This document shows, piece by piece, positions 26,171 through 34,731 of a DNA stretch of 64,000 bases. The stretch is taken from contig NZ_KE386595.1 of assembly GCF_000427825.1 (NCBI RefSeq), positions 62,001-126,000 of the forward strand, read 5' to 3'. Position numbers and translations under genes: made by a program. How positions within the stretch are numbered: the stretch's first letter is position 1; each line of letters starts with the position of its first letter. Source of the DNA: Thermocrispum municipale DSM 44069 (lineage in GTDB: Bacteria; Actinomycetota; Actinomycetes; Mycobacteriales; Pseudonocardiaceae). The notes under the pieces were generated by a model. It did no database searches. It worked only from the letters and a program-made list of their open reading frames with translations, and had not been told where the DNA came from.

Positions 26171-26541
26171 TGGAGGTGCCGGGAATCGAACCCGGGTCCT
26201 CTGTCGCCTCACCAGGGCTTCTCCGTGCGCAGTTCACTGTGCCTCTACTCGGCCCCACCGGTCACGTGAACAAGCCGGTGTGACGGGCCCAGCCGCTGTT
26301 GATGTCCCGTCGCGCGTCCGCGGCCGACCCGCGACGGTGAGCCTCCTCGCTGATGCCGGCTACCGGGACGGAGGCGCTCCCGGGCCGACAGACTTCGCGC
26401 TCGCTCAGGCAGCGAGGGCGAAGTCGCGCTGACTACTCGTCTTGGCGCTTATTGGTTTACGACGACGCTTAACGGTGGTCTCTCGCCTGCACCGGCACGC
26501 TTCCCCTGGATCAACGCCCAGAGTCGAAACCGTTCACCCCC
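26171..26541 (-). ncRNA. ssrA: Transfer-messenger RNA (tmRNA)
   Basis: The 5' end GGGGGTGAACGGTTTCGAC (from 26541) and 3' end GGTTCGATTCCCGGCACCTCC plus discriminator A form the tRNA-like domain: GGGGGTG pairs with CACCTCC (one G-U), and the T-arm GGACCCGGGTTCGATTCCC-type stem is intact. About 371 nt, normal length. An internal tag reading frame ends ALAA. It rescues ribosomes stalled on broken mRNAs with SmpB, which is encoded at 32169-32654. After the discriminator the DNA reads CCG, so a full CCA end must be added after processing. A -10-like TACACT (26573-26578, complement) lies upstream. Confidence 0.95.
26405..26446 (-). other. tmRNA proteolysis-tag reading frame
   Basis: Thirteen codons plus TGA inside ssrA, from GCC at 26446: AKTSSQRDFALAA. 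The QRD-aromatic-ALAA ending is typical of actinobacterial tags recognised by ClpXP-type proteases. The resume codon is taken as GCC because it is the first alanine codon in frame after the preceding stem; the exact first residue is not proven. Confidence 0.8.
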
Positions 26542-26608
26542 TTCAACACCTGTCGAGTGGGTCAACGCATCGAGTGTAACGTCCCCGGCCAGCGAATTGT
26601 TCCCCGCG

Positions 26609-27712
26609 TCAGGCGTCGTCCCAGGTGAACACCCGCGACGCGATGAAGCCGACCACGACGGCGAAGGCGATCAGCACACCACACGGCAGCAGGATCGCCT
26701 CAAGCCCTTGGCCGCGCACCAGCACCGCGCTCAGCCCGTCGTTCAGATGCCGCATCGGCAGGACCATCGACACCGCCTGGAGCCACTCCGGCGTCTGGTC
26801 GATCGGGAAGAACGACCCTGACAAGAACGCCATCGGCAGAACCACCAGGTTGGCCGCGCCGGAGGCGGACTCCTCGGTCTTGCTGAACGACCCGACCAAC
26901 ATGCCGATGGCGAAGAAGGCCAACGTGCCCAGCGCGACCAGCGGGACAGCCAAGTACCACTGACCGGACAGCTGCAGCCCGAACACCGGAAGCAGCGCCA
27001 GCGCGATGAACACGAACGCCTGCACGAACGCGATCCCGATCGACACCGTCAGCCGTGAGCTGAGGATGGCCAGCGGCGACACCGGCGCCAGCCGCAATCG
27101 GCGCAGCACCTGGTTCTTCCGCCACACCACCAACGTCAGCGCCGAGCCGAACACCGCGCCCATCGCCACGGCCCACGCCAACAGACCCGGTGTCAGGTAC
27201 TGGATCGGCTCCAGCGACGAGTCCTCGACCTGCTGCGCGTCCACCGTGAACCGTGGCTGGACGTTGGCGGCCTGCATGTTCGCGTTGTTCACCACGCCGT
27301 CGACCAAGCCGTTGATCACGCCCGCGCTCGCCTGGTTGCTGGCCGCGTAGCGCACCGTGACGGTGTCCCCGTCGACCGCGACGTATCCGGGCACGTCGCC
27401 TTCCTGCACCGCGGTCAGCGCGGCGTCCTGGCTGTCGAACTCGGTGATCTCCACCGCGCCGGTCTTCTCCAACGCGGTGATCACCGGCCCGTCGCCGACC
27501 ACTCCGAGCTCGGTCTTGTTCTCACCGCCGTCGTTGAACAGCAGCCCGAAGATGACCAAGAACATCAGCGGGAACAGGATCGTCCAGAACAAGGTCGCCC
27601 TGTCCCGGATGAACCCCTTGAACGCCGCCCGCGACAACGCTTTGAACGAGTGTGACGACGACGGCGTCTCGGTCCTGGCCTGCTGACCGACGTCCTCATT
27701 GGTGACCGTCAT
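26609..27712 (-). CDS. ABC-2 type exporter permease (DrrB-like)
   Basis: 367 residues. One N-terminal helix (about 40-60, ATLFWTILFPLMFLVIFGLL), a long extracellular loop, and five C-terminal helices (about 185-360), the ABC-2 layout. The block VVWRKNQVLRRLRLAPVSPLAILSSRL before the second helix is the family's coupling region. ATG overlaps the ATPase stop by 4 bp. Probably exports a lipid or drug together with the ATPase; the substrate is unknown. Confidence 0.88.
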   Translation of the reverse strand: MTVTNEDVGQQARTETPSSSHSFKALSRAAFKGFIRDRATLFWTILFPLMFLVIFGLLFNDGGENKTELGVVGDGPVITALEKTGAVEITEFDSQDAALTAVQEGDVPGYVAVDGDTVTVRYAASNQASAGVINGLVDGVVNNANMQAANVQPRFTVDAQQVEDSSLEPIQYLTPGLLAWAVAMGAVFGSALTLVVWRKNQVLRRLRLAPVSPLAILSSRLTVSIGIAFVQAFVFIALALLPVFGLQLSGQWYLAVPLVALGTLAFFAIGMLVGSFSKTEESASGAANLVVLPMAFLSGSFFPIDQTPEWLQAVSMVLPMRHLNDGLSAVLVRGQGLEAILLPCGVLIAFAVVVGFIASRVFTWDDA

Positions 27713-28623
27713 GCCCGGTACTCCCTCCCCGTCAGCTCGAGGAAGACGTCCTCGAGCGTGGCCGTCCGCACCTGCAGGCCGTCCAACGCCTGCCGCTCGG
27801 CCAGCGCGGTGAGCACCGGAGCTGGGGTGCGTGTGGTGATGGTCAGTGAGATCTCGTCGGTGTCGACCGACTCCGCGCCGGGCAACCGACGGGCCTCCTC
27901 CTCGGGGAGGATGCCCGGCGTCAGGCTCACCCGGGTCGCCGCGTCCAGGTCACGCACCAGCGCGGCGGGCGCGTCCAACGCCAGGATCTTGCCGTGGTCC
28001 ATGATCGCCACGCGGTCGCACAGGGTCTCAGCCTCATCCATGTAATGCGTCGTGTAGATGATGGTCTTACCCCGCGCCTTGATCTCCCGCAGGACGTCCC
28101 ACAGGTTGCGGCGCGACTGCGGGTCCAGGCCTGCGGTCGGTTCGTCCAGGAACACGATGTCCGGATCGTGCACCAGCGCACAGGCGATGGACAGCCGCTG
28201 TCTCTGGCCACCGGACAACTTGTTGTCCGGGGTGTTGGCCTTCTCGGCCAAGCCGACCATTTCCAGCATTTCCATCGCGCGACCGGGCGGGCAGCCGTAC
28301 AGATCGCCGAAGGTCTCCAACTGCTCGCGGGCGGTCAGCTTCTCGAAGAACGCCGATGCCTGCAGCTGCACGCCGATGCGCGGCAGCAGTCGCACGTTGC
28401 GTGGCCACGGGGACTCCCCCAGCAGCCGGACGGACCCGGCATCCGGCTTCCGCAAGCCCTCCGATATCTCCAACGTGGTGGTCTTTCCGGCCCCGTTGGG
28501 ACCGAGGATGCCGAAGAACTCCCCCTGTCGAACGGAGAACGACACTCCGTTCACTGCGCGCACGTCGCCGTAAGCCATATGGATGTCTTCGACGACGAGA
28601 GCATCACTCGGATGATCAGTCAT
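27709..28623 (-). CDS. ABC exporter ATPase (DrrA-like)
   Basis: 304 residues with Walker A GPNGAGKTT (about 41-49), signature LSGGQRQRL, Walker B IVFLDEPTAGLDP, and switch histidine in TTHYMDEAE. The C-terminal about 80 residues end TLEDVFLELTGREYRA, as in DrrA/CcmA-type drug exporters. Pairs with the downstream permease. The upstream 138 bp shared with the sensor gene carries three strong inverted repeats, so it is likely regulated there, possibly by the nearby two-component system. Confidence 0.93.
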   Translation of the reverse strand: MTDHPSDALVVEDIHMAYGDVRAVNGVSFSVRQGEFFGILGPNGAGKTTTLEISEGLRKPDAGSVRLLGESPWPRNVRLLPRIGVQLQASAFFEKLTAREQLETFGDLYGCPPGRAMEMLEMVGLAEKANTPDNKLSGGQRQRLSIACALVHDPDIVFLDEPTAGLDPQSRRNLWDVLREIKARGKTIIYTTHYMDEAETLCDRVAIMDHGKILALDAPAALVRDLDAATRVSLTPGILPEEEARRLPGAESVDTDEISLTITTRTPAPVLTALAERQALDGLQVRTATLEDVFLELTGREYRA

Positions 28624-28640
28624 GGACTGATTCTCCCCGC

Positions 28641-28677
28641 CCGGATATATCCGGCATATACCGGGCTATCCCGGTAT
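28641..28677. promoter_or_regulatory. Two adjacent perfect palindromes upstream of the ABC exporter
   Basis: CCGGATATATCCGG (28641-28654, fully palindromic) is followed by ATACCGGG / CCCGGTAT with a CTAT spacer (28658-28677). The CCGG cores recur at 10-11-bp spacing, one face of the helix. It starts 17 bp upstream of the ATPase start codon, a typical operator position. Confidence 0.65.
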
Positions 28678-28683
28678 TTCTCC

Positions 28684-28707
28684 CATGGTGGGGTCAGCCC
28701 CACCATG
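28684..28707. promoter_or_regulatory. Perfect 10-bp inverted repeat in the divergent region
   Basis: CATGGTGGGG and CCCCACCATG around a TCAG centre, all ten pairs matched. It lies between the ABC exporter and the sensor gene, 54 bp before the chosen sensor start. It may be an operator distinct from the CCGG-type sites, or a leader hairpin. Confidence 0.6.
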
Positions 28708-28761
28708 AATCGGCCCGCGCTCCGCATGGTCCCTGGTCACGCCGTCGGACAGGCTGAAGAC

Positions 28762-29457
28762 ATGACTCCGACAGCCGTGACCACCCACATCGACGATGCC
28801 GGCCGGACCACCACGCGTATCGAGTACCACGGCACGATCGGCCGGCCACCCGTGTTCGGTTCGCTGGCCTACCTGCTGCTCAGCTTTCCGCTCGGCGTCG
28901 CATGGTTCGTCACGCTGGTGACACTGCTGGCGGTCGGCGCCAGCACCGCGATCGTCTGGGTCGGGCTACCCGTGCTGGCGACGGCGATCGTCCTGTGGCG
29001 AGCCGGCGCCCAACTGGAACGCGTTCGGGCCCAGGCCCTGCTGAACACCGTCATCGCCGACGGCCGCCGAGCCCTGCCCGAAGGTCCGGCGAGCAAGCGC
29101 TGGGCGGCGCGGGTGCGGGATCCGCAGAGCTGGCGTGACCTGCTCTACCTGTTCCTGCTCTTCCCGCTGGGCATCGCCGAGTTCGTGCTGATGGTCGTGC
29201 TGTGGGGCCTCAGCCTGGGACTCGTCACGCTGCCGATCCACTACCGCTGGATGCCCGACGGTGTGTGGATCCTCCCCGGCTGGACCGACGGCCCGTTGTT
29301 CGTCGTCGACTCGTTCGTCGACGCGTTGCCGGTGGCCGCGCTCGGTGTGCTGCTGCTCGGCGTCACCGTCCGGTTCACCCAATGGCTGGCAGGCACCCAT
29401 GCGCGGTACGCACGCCGGCTGCTCGGCCCGCGGGAGCGCGACGCGGTGGCAGGATGA
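28762..29457 (+). CDS. Kinase-less membrane sensor-domain protein
   Basis: 231 residues from ATG at 28762. It consists of four predicted helices in two hairpins (about 35-75 and 128-200) matching the 'putative sensor' domain found at the N-terminus of actinobacterial histidine kinases: FGSLAYLLLSFPLGVAWFV and SWRDLLYLFLLFPLGIAEFVL. The same domain occurs in the next gene, so this is a stand-alone paralogue without the catalytic part. It ends 4 bp before the kinase gene. Ribosome site is weak and an upstream in-frame start cannot be excluded. Confidence 0.75.
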   Translation: MTPTAVTTHIDDAGRTTTRIEYHGTIGRPPVFGSLAYLLLSFPLGVAWFVTLVTLLAVGASTAIVWVGLPVLATAIVLWRAGAQLERVRAQALLNTVIADGRRALPEGPASKRWAARVRDPQSWRDLLYLFLLFPLGIAEFVLMVVLWGLSLGLVTLPIHYRWMPDGVWILPGWTDGPLFVVDSFVDALPVAALGVLLLGVTVRFTQWLAGTHARYARRLLGPRERDAVAG

Positions 29458-29461
29458 CGGC

Positions 29462-30619
29462 ATGAGCCTCGCGCAAGAGGCGACCAGCCCATCGCGGCCG
29501 GGGGTCCTGCGGGCGATCACGTTCATGATCGCCAGCTTTCCCGTGCGCATCGCGCAGTTCGTCGCCATCGTCGTGTTCGTGGCCTTCGGGGTGCCGACCA
29601 CGCTGATCTGGGTCGGCATTCCGGTGCTCATGATCGCCACCGGCATGGTGCGCTGGTTCGGCGACGCCGAACGCCGCTGGGTGTCACGCATGCTCAACCG
29701 CGAGATCCCCGCGGCCGAGCGGGTGCCCACCGAAGGCGGTCTGCTCCGCCGCTGGTTGATCCGGCTGTCCGACCCCACCACGTGGCGGGACCTCGCCTAC
29801 GTACTGCTGATGCTCCCGATCGGGATCCTGGAGTTCGTGCTCGGGGTCGTCGGCATCGTGATCGTGCCGATCGGCCTGTTCGTGGTACCGGCCGTCGGGT
29901 GGCTGCACGCGAACCTGGCCTACGCGCTCCTCGGCCCGGACAAGGCGCGCCGTGCCGAGGCCCGCGCACGCCGGCTGCAGGCATCCCGAGCGCGCGGCAT
30001 CGACGCGGCCGAGGCGGAACGGCGCCGCATCGAGCGGGACCTGCACGACGGCGCCCAGCAACGGTTGGTGTCGGTGGCGATGAACCTCGGCCGGGCCAAG
30101 ACGAAGCTGGACTCCGATCCGGAGGCCGCCCGTGCGCTGCTGGACGAGGCGCACTCCGACGCCAAGCGCGCGGTTTCCGAGCTCCGCGATCTGGCCCGCG
30201 GGATCTACCCAGCGGTGCTCGGTGACCGTGGACTGGACGCCGCGTTGTCCGCGGTGGCAGCGAAAGCTCCGGTGCCGGTACAGGTCGAAGTGCAACCGGA
30301 GCTGGTCACCAACCGCCCGCCCAACGCGGTGGAGACCACCGCCTACTTCATCGTCGGGGAGGCGTTGACCAACATCGCCAAGCACGCCAGGGCCTCCAGG
30401 GCCGAGGTCGCGGTATGGAGGGAGGACGACAAGGTCGTCGTGCAGGTGACCGATGACGGCTGTGGCGGGGCGGAGTTCCGCCCCGGCGGCGGACTCGCCG
30501 GGCTTGCCGACCGCGCCGCCACCATCGACGGCGTCGTGACGGTGGTCAGCCCGACCACCAGCAGCAACGGCAGCGGACCCGGGACCGTGCTGCGCGCTGA
30601 TCTGCCCTGCACGTGGTGA
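29462..30619 (+). CDS. Sensor histidine kinase (NarX/LiaS/DesK class)
   Basis: 385 residues. N-terminal sensor domain with four helices (about 18-62, 110-148), coiled linker, HisKA_3 with phospho-acceptor His195 in ERDLHDGAQQRLV, and HATPase_c (EALTNIAKHARAS as N box, DDGCGGAEF as D box, GGGLAGLADRA as G box). ATG at 29462 with AGGATGA upstream. Forms a two-component system with the next gene; probably senses a membrane or envelope signal. Confidence 0.93.
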   Translation: MSLAQEATSPSRPGVLRAITFMIASFPVRIAQFVAIVVFVAFGVPTTLIWVGIPVLMIATGMVRWFGDAERRWVSRMLNREIPAAERVPTEGGLLRRWLIRLSDPTTWRDLAYVLLMLPIGILEFVLGVVGIVIVPIGLFVVPAVGWLHANLAYALLGPDKARRAEARARRLQASRARGIDAAEAERRRIERDLHDGAQQRLVSVAMNLGRAKTKLDSDPEAARALLDEAHSDAKRAVSELRDLARGIYPAVLGDRGLDAALSAVAAKAPVPVQVEVQPELVTNRPPNAVETTAYFIVGEALTNIAKHARASRAEVAVWREDDKVVVQVTDDGCGGAEFRPGGGLAGLADRAATIDGVVTVVSPTTSSNGSGPGTVLRADLPCTW

Positions 30620-30638
30620 TCACCGCTACAGTTCCAGC

Positions 30639-31283
30639 ATGCGGGTCGTGATCGCCGAAGACGCCGCCTTGCTGCGCGAGGGAGTCCAGCGGCTGCTTGC
30701 CGATGCCGGAATCGAGACCGTGGCCGCGGTGGACGACGGGGAGAAGTTCCTGGCCGCCGTGCAGCAACACCAGCCGGATCTGGCGGTGGTGGACGTGCGC
30801 ATGCCACCGACGCACACCGACGAAGGTCTGCGCGCGGCGCTCAAGGCCCGCGAGCTGATTCCCGGCCTGCCGGTGCTGGTGCTTTCCCAGTACGTCGAGG
30901 AGCGCTATGCGGTGGAGCTGATCTCCGGTGGCACCGGGGGCGTGGGCTACCTGCTCAAGGAACGGGTGGCCGACGTGGAGGAATTCATCGACGCCGTCCG
31001 GCGCGTGGGCCGGGGCGGCACGGTGTTCGACCAGGAGGTGATCGCGCAGCTCATGACTCGTGGTCGCCGCAATCCCCTGGATCAGCTCACCCCGCGCGAA
31101 CGCGACGTGCTGGAACTGATGGCGCAAGGGCTGTCGAACTCCGCCATCGCCACCAAACTGGTCGTCTCGCACGGCGCGGTGGAGAAGCACATCGGCAACA
31201 TCTTCGCCAAGCTCGGGCTGGACGGCTCGAGCGACGAGCACCGCCGGGTGCGGGCCGTGCTCACCTACCTCGAGCGTCGTTGA
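30639..31283 (+). CDS. NarL/LiaR-family response regulator
   Basis: 214 residues. Receiver with acidic pair Glu7-Asp8, phospho-acceptor Asp52 (VVDVRMPP), Ser in VLVLSQY and lysine in YLLKERV; LuxR-type HTH at about 150-205 (LTPRERDVLELMAQGLSNSAIA…VEKHIGNIFAKLGL). Nineteen bases after the kinase stop. Candidate regulator of the divergent ABC exporter. Its 3' end overlaps the convergent amidohydrolase gene by 23 bp. Confidence 0.94.
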   Translation: MRVVIAEDAALLREGVQRLLADAGIETVAAVDDGEKFLAAVQQHQPDLAVVDVRMPPTHTDEGLRAALKARELIPGLPVLVLSQYVEERYAVELISGGTGGVGYLLKERVADVEEFIDAVRRVGRGGTVFDQEVIAQLMTRGRRNPLDQLTPRERDVLELMAQGLSNSAIATKLVVSHGAVEKHIGNIFAKLGLDGSSDEHRRVRAVLTYLERR

Positions 31284-32172
31284 GCAGCGCCTTCGGCGTC
31301 TCGTACAGCACCGCGCGGAGGAACTGCTCCCCCAGGCGCTCGTCTGCCGCGGCCCACTGGGCGATCGCCCGCAGCTGCGTCGCGTACGGGTAGGGAATGT
31401 TCGGGAAGTCCGTGCCCAGCGCGACTCGATGCGGAACGTCCGCCAGCCGCGCGACCCAGTCGGGCGGCAACGGCGAGAGCCGTTCGGCGAACGGCGTGCC
31501 CACCATCGTGGTGTCGAGATAGGTGTTCGGGAAGCGGTCGAGAAGGTCGAGCGCCGCGCCGAACTCCGGCATGCCTGCGTGCGCCAGCACAGCGGTCAGC
31601 CGCGGGTGCTCGGCGAGCACCTCGGCGAAGACGTCCAACCCCGTGAACTCACCACGGACCGGCCCATGGCCACAGTGCACGACGACCGGGATGCCTGCGT
31701 CGGTCAGCATGCCCCACACGGCCTCGAGTTGGGGATCACGCGGGTCGAAGGCACCGACCTGGACGTGCACCTTGACGCAGCGCACCCCGGCCCGCAGCGC
31801 CTGTTCGACATACTCGGCCGCGTCCGGCTCAGGGTAGACGGTCGCGGTCGGCACCGCGTCCGGCTCTCTCGCGGCGAACTCGCGCGCCCATTCGTTGAGC
31901 CACTTGGCCATGCCCGGCTTGTGCGGGTACACCAGGGGGGCGAACTGCTCGACGCCGAGCTTGCGCAGGATGTCCAGCCTGCGCTCCTCGGTCTCCCGGT
32001 ACCACACCGGCCAGGCCGTGCCGTAGTGCCGCTCGGCGTCGTCGAAGAACGCCCACACCTTGCGCATGACCCGCTGCGGCAGGAAATGCACGTGGATGTC
32101 GACCAACCCGGGCAGCCCGAGATCGCGCACCCAGGTGGCGACCACCCCGTCTGAACCAGGCCCGAAACTCAC
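31261..32172 (-). CDS. Amidohydrolase_2 family metal-dependent hydrolase
   Basis: 303 residues with the TIM-barrel motif DIHVHFLP (about residues 25-32), [22 protein letters not shown] and [10 protein letters not shown], which supply the metal and catalytic residues of the ACMSD/amidohydrolase_2 family. Exact substrate unknown; family members include decarboxylases and hydrolases. GTG start overlapping the smpB stop by 4 bp, so it is co-transcribed with ftsEX-smpB, a link that looks positional rather than functional. Confidence 0.82.
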   Translation of the reverse strand: MSFGPGSDGVVATWVRDLGLPGLVDIHVHFLPQRVMRKVWAFFDDAERHYGTAWPVWYRETEERRLDILRKLGVEQFAPLVYPHKPGMAKWLNEWAREFAAREPDAVPTATVYPEPDAAEYVEQALRAGVRCVKVHVQVGAFDPRDPQLEAVWGMLTDAGIPVVVHCGHGPVRGEFTGLDVFAEVLAEHPRLTAVLAHAGMPEFGAALDLLDRFPNTYLDTTMVGTPFAERLSPLPPDWVARLADVPHRVALGTDFPNIPYPYATQLRAIAQWAAADERLGEQFLRAVLYETPKALLNDARGR

Positions 32173-32654
32173 CGTCGCCCGTACCGTCCCTTGGCCGCCC
32201 TGCCCAGCGCCCTGGCCACTTCGCGCCGGGCGTCCCGCTTGGCGAGGTCCTGCCGCTTGTCGTAGGCCCGCTTACCGCGTGCCAGCGCCAACTCCACCTT
32301 GACCTTGCCGTCGGAGAAGTACAGCGAGAGCGGCACCAGGGACAGGCCGCCCTCCTTGGTCTTGCCGATCAGCTTCTCGATCTCCCGCTTGTGCAGCAGC
32401 AGCTTGCGGTGGCGCCGCACCTCGTGGTTGGTCCAGGTGCCGTAGGTGTATTCCGGGATGTGCACGTTGCGCAGCCACACCTCGCCGTCGTCGACGGTGG
32501 CGAATGCGTCGGCCAACGACACCTTCCCGGCCCGCAGGCTCTTCACCTCGGTGCCGACCAGCACGATCCCCGCCTCGTAGGTGTCCAGGATCGAGTAGTT
32601 GTGCCGCGCCTTGCGGTTGGTCACGATGACCTTGCGACCACGTTCCTTCGGCAT
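32169..32654 (-). CDS. smpB: SsrA-binding protein
   Basis: 161 residues. SmpB motifs: [56 protein letters not shown] and the C-terminal [16 protein letters not shown] tail that enters the ribosomal decoding centre. Works with tmRNA (26171-26541). Downstream of ftsX with a 29-bp gap, the usual actinobacterial order ftsE-ftsX-smpB. Confidence 0.97.
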   Translation of the reverse strand: MPKERGRKVIVTNRKARHNYSILDTYEAGIVLVGTEVKSLRAGKVSLADAFATVDDGEVWLRNVHIPEYTYGTWTNHEVRRHRKLLLHKREIEKLIGKTKEGGLSLVPLSLYFSDGKVKVELALARGKRAYDKRQDLAKRDARREVARALGRAAKGRYGRR

Positions 32655-32683
32655 TGCTCCAGCCTAATGATGCGCGCGAGCCG

Positions 32684-33589
32684 TTAATGCCGGACGTACA
32701 GCCGCAGCGTCACGTAGCCGACCAGCGCGGAGATCACCATCGAGGTGACCACCAAGATCGGCGCCACCACTACCCCGGTGTAGAGCGCGTCGGGGAACCG
32801 CAGCAGGCCCTGCACCTGTTCCTCGAACGTGTCGGGCACGAACAACGGCGGGATGATCAACAGTGCGGCGATCGCGATCACCGCACCGATCAGCCCGGCG
32901 AACATCGCCTCGAGCAGGAACGGTAGCTGGGTGTACCAGCGCGTGGCGCCGACCAGCCGCATGATGCTGACCTCGGTACGCCTGGTGAACGCCGACACCT
33001 GGATCATGTTCGCGATCAGCAGCAGCGCGGCGATCAACAGCACCACCGAGATCACGAACGCGCCGTTGCGGAACAGGTTGAGGCCTTCCACCAGCCGGTC
33101 GACGTCCTCACCGCCGTCGTGGATCTTGTCCACACCCGGCTGGTTCTGGAACTCCTGCACGATGGCCTGGGACCGCTTCGGGTCGACCAGCCGCACGTCC
33201 AGCGACGCGGGCAGCGCGGTCGGCGAGAGCAGCTCGAGCATCTCCGGGTCCTCCCGGAACAGCTCCCTCGCCTTGGCCACCGCCTCCTTCTGACTGGTGA
33301 ACACCACGTCGTCGACCGCGGGGTGCTCCTGCAACGCGCGCAACAGCGCGTCGCACTGCTGGTGCGCGGTGCACTGCTCGGCGTTGCGGCTGATGTCCTT
33401 GTTCAGGAAGACCCGCACCTCGAGGTCGTCGATGAAGTTCTGTTCGGTGCGGTTCACCGTCTCGCTGAACAGCAGCCCGGCGCCGAACATCATCAGCGAG
33501 ATGGCCGTGGTGAGAATCATCGCGATGGTCATCGTGACGTTCCGGCGCAGGCCGGTGACGACCTCGCTGAAGACGAACTGGGCGCGCAT
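32684..33589 (-). CDS. ftsX: Cell-division permease-like protein FtsX
   Basis: 301 residues. Topology of FtsX: cytoplasmic N-terminus (FSEVVTGLRRNVTMTIAMILTT, helix about 20-42), an extracellular domain of about 120 residues (VRVFLNKDIS…, SLDVRLVDPKR), and three C-terminal helices with SIMRLVGATRWYTQLPFLLEA between the second and third. FtsEX couples ATP hydrolysis to activation of a peptidoglycan hydrolase at the septum. Starts 49 bp after ftsE. Confidence 0.96.
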   Translation of the reverse strand: MRAQFVFSEVVTGLRRNVTMTIAMILTTAISLMMFGAGLLFSETVNRTEQNFIDDLEVRVFLNKDISRNAEQCTAHQQCDALLRALQEHPAVDDVVFTSQKEAVAKARELFREDPEMLELLSPTALPASLDVRLVDPKRSQAIVQEFQNQPGVDKIHDGGEDVDRLVEGLNLFRNGAFVISVVLLIAALLLIANMIQVSAFTRRTEVSIMRLVGATRWYTQLPFLLEAMFAGLIGAVIAIAALLIIPPLFVPDTFEEQVQGLLRFPDALYTGVVVAPILVVTSMVISALVGYVTLRLYVRH

Positions 33590-33638
33590 CTGACGAACTG
33601 TCCTTGCGTCGGGGGTCAGGGGTTGTCGGTGGGCGGGG

Positions 33639-34328
33639 CTACAGGTCTACGCCGTACACGCCGCGGGCATCGTCTCGTACCACGCGACCGAGATCGAGTT
33701 CGACCACGCGACGGCGCATCGAGTCCACGATCGTCTGGTCGTGGGTGGCCATGACGACCGTGGTACCGGTGCGGTTGATCCGTTCCAGCAGCAGCATGAT
33801 GTCCTGGCTGGTGTCCGGGTCCAGGTTCCCGGTCGGCTCGTCGGCCAGCAGCACCAACGGCCGGTTGACGAACGCGCGGGCGATGGCCACCCGCTGCTGC
33901 TCGCCACCGGACAGCTCGTTGGGCATGCGGTCCGCCTTGCCTTCCAACCCGACGAGCTCGAGCACCTCCGGCACCACCTTGCGGATGGTGTGCGCGGGCT
34001 TGCCGATGACCTCCAGCGCAAAGGCCACGTTCTCGAACACCGTCTTGTTGTTCAGCAGCCGGAAGTCCTGGAACACGCAGCCGATGGTCTGCCGCAGCCG
34101 GGGGACTCTGCGCCTGGCCAGTTTGACCACGTCGTAGTTGGAGACGAACACCCTGCCCTTGGTCGGCACTTCTTCGCGCAGCAGCAGCCGCAGGAAGGTG
34201 GACTTACCGGAACCGGACGGTCCGATGATGAAGACGAACTCGCCCTTGTCGATGTCCACGGAGACCGAATCCAGGGCAGGCCTGGACGAGGTCTTGTAGA
34301 GCTTGGTCACGTTCTCCAGCCGGATCAC
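33639..34328 (-). CDS. ftsE: Cell-division ATP-binding protein FtsE
   Basis: 229 residues. Walker [10 protein letters not shown] (about 36-44), signature [14 protein letters not shown], Walker [16 protein letters not shown] and H-loop [10 protein letters not shown]. The start [14 protein letters not shown] is typical of actinobacterial FtsE; GTG start. First gene of the ftsE-ftsX-smpB-amidohydrolase run. Confidence 0.96.
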   Translation of the reverse strand: MIRLENVTKLYKTSSRPALDSVSVDIDKGEFVFIIGPSGSGKSTFLRLLLREEVPTKGRVFVSNYDVVKLARRRVPRLRQTIGCVFQDFRLLNNKTVFENVAFALEVIGKPAHTIRKVVPEVLELVGLEGKADRMPNELSGGEQQRVAIARAFVNRPLVLLADEPTGNLDPDTSQDIMLLLERINRTGTTVVMATHDQTIVDSMRRRVVELDLGRVVRDDARGVYGVDL

Positions 34329-34507
34329 AACGTGGAAGCCTACGCCATCCGGGTGTTAAGGCGAGGTTGCCACCGCGTCCCCGGGTGTCGCGCTTCACGC
34401 CACCCCACCTTGGGGTGAACGAGCCCACAGTGTCGGCCCGCACGACGCCGAGGAGGGTCGGAAGATCCACACAGCGGGAGCGCGTGGGATGGCGGCCGGC
34501 GAAGGGG

Positions 34508-34707
34508 GCGAACGAGCGGAAGAGCCGGGCGCGAACCGTCAGCGGTCGCGGGGGCCGACAAGCCGGGCGCGGGCCGTGAGCGGTCGCGGGGTGAGGCGAG
34601 CGGGACGCGAGGCCGACAGCGGTCGCCGGGTGAGGCGAGCCGGGCGCGAGGCCGACAGCGGTCGCCGGGTGAGGCGAGCGGGACGCGGAGACCGCAGCCG
34701 TCGGAGC
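34508..34707. repeat. GC-rich 39-bp tandem repeat between prfB and ftsE
   Basis: Two near-identical 39-bp units, 34591-34629 and 34630-34668, each GTGAGGCGAGC…GCGAGGCCGACAGCGGTCGCCGG, differ at only two or three bases. A third, decaying copy starts at 34669, and two more diverged units (around 34509 and 34554) lie to the left, sharing AGCCGGGCGCG and AGCGGTCGC. The rest of 34329-34731 has no supported gene; the long open frame across it on the plus strand is antisense to prfB. Confidence 0.75.
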
Positions 34708-34731
34708 GAGCAGGGCCTGGAAGGCCGAGTG

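Noticed and set aside
26171-26250. A tRNA gene suggested by the GGTTCGATTCCC arm
   Set aside because: The D-arm and anticodon arm are missing; the arm belongs to the tRNA-like domain of tmRNA, whose 5' half lies at 26541.
34508-34707. Tandem repeat considered as a CRISPR array
   Set aside because: Units abut directly with no unique spacers, no cas genes are nearby, and the repeats diverge.
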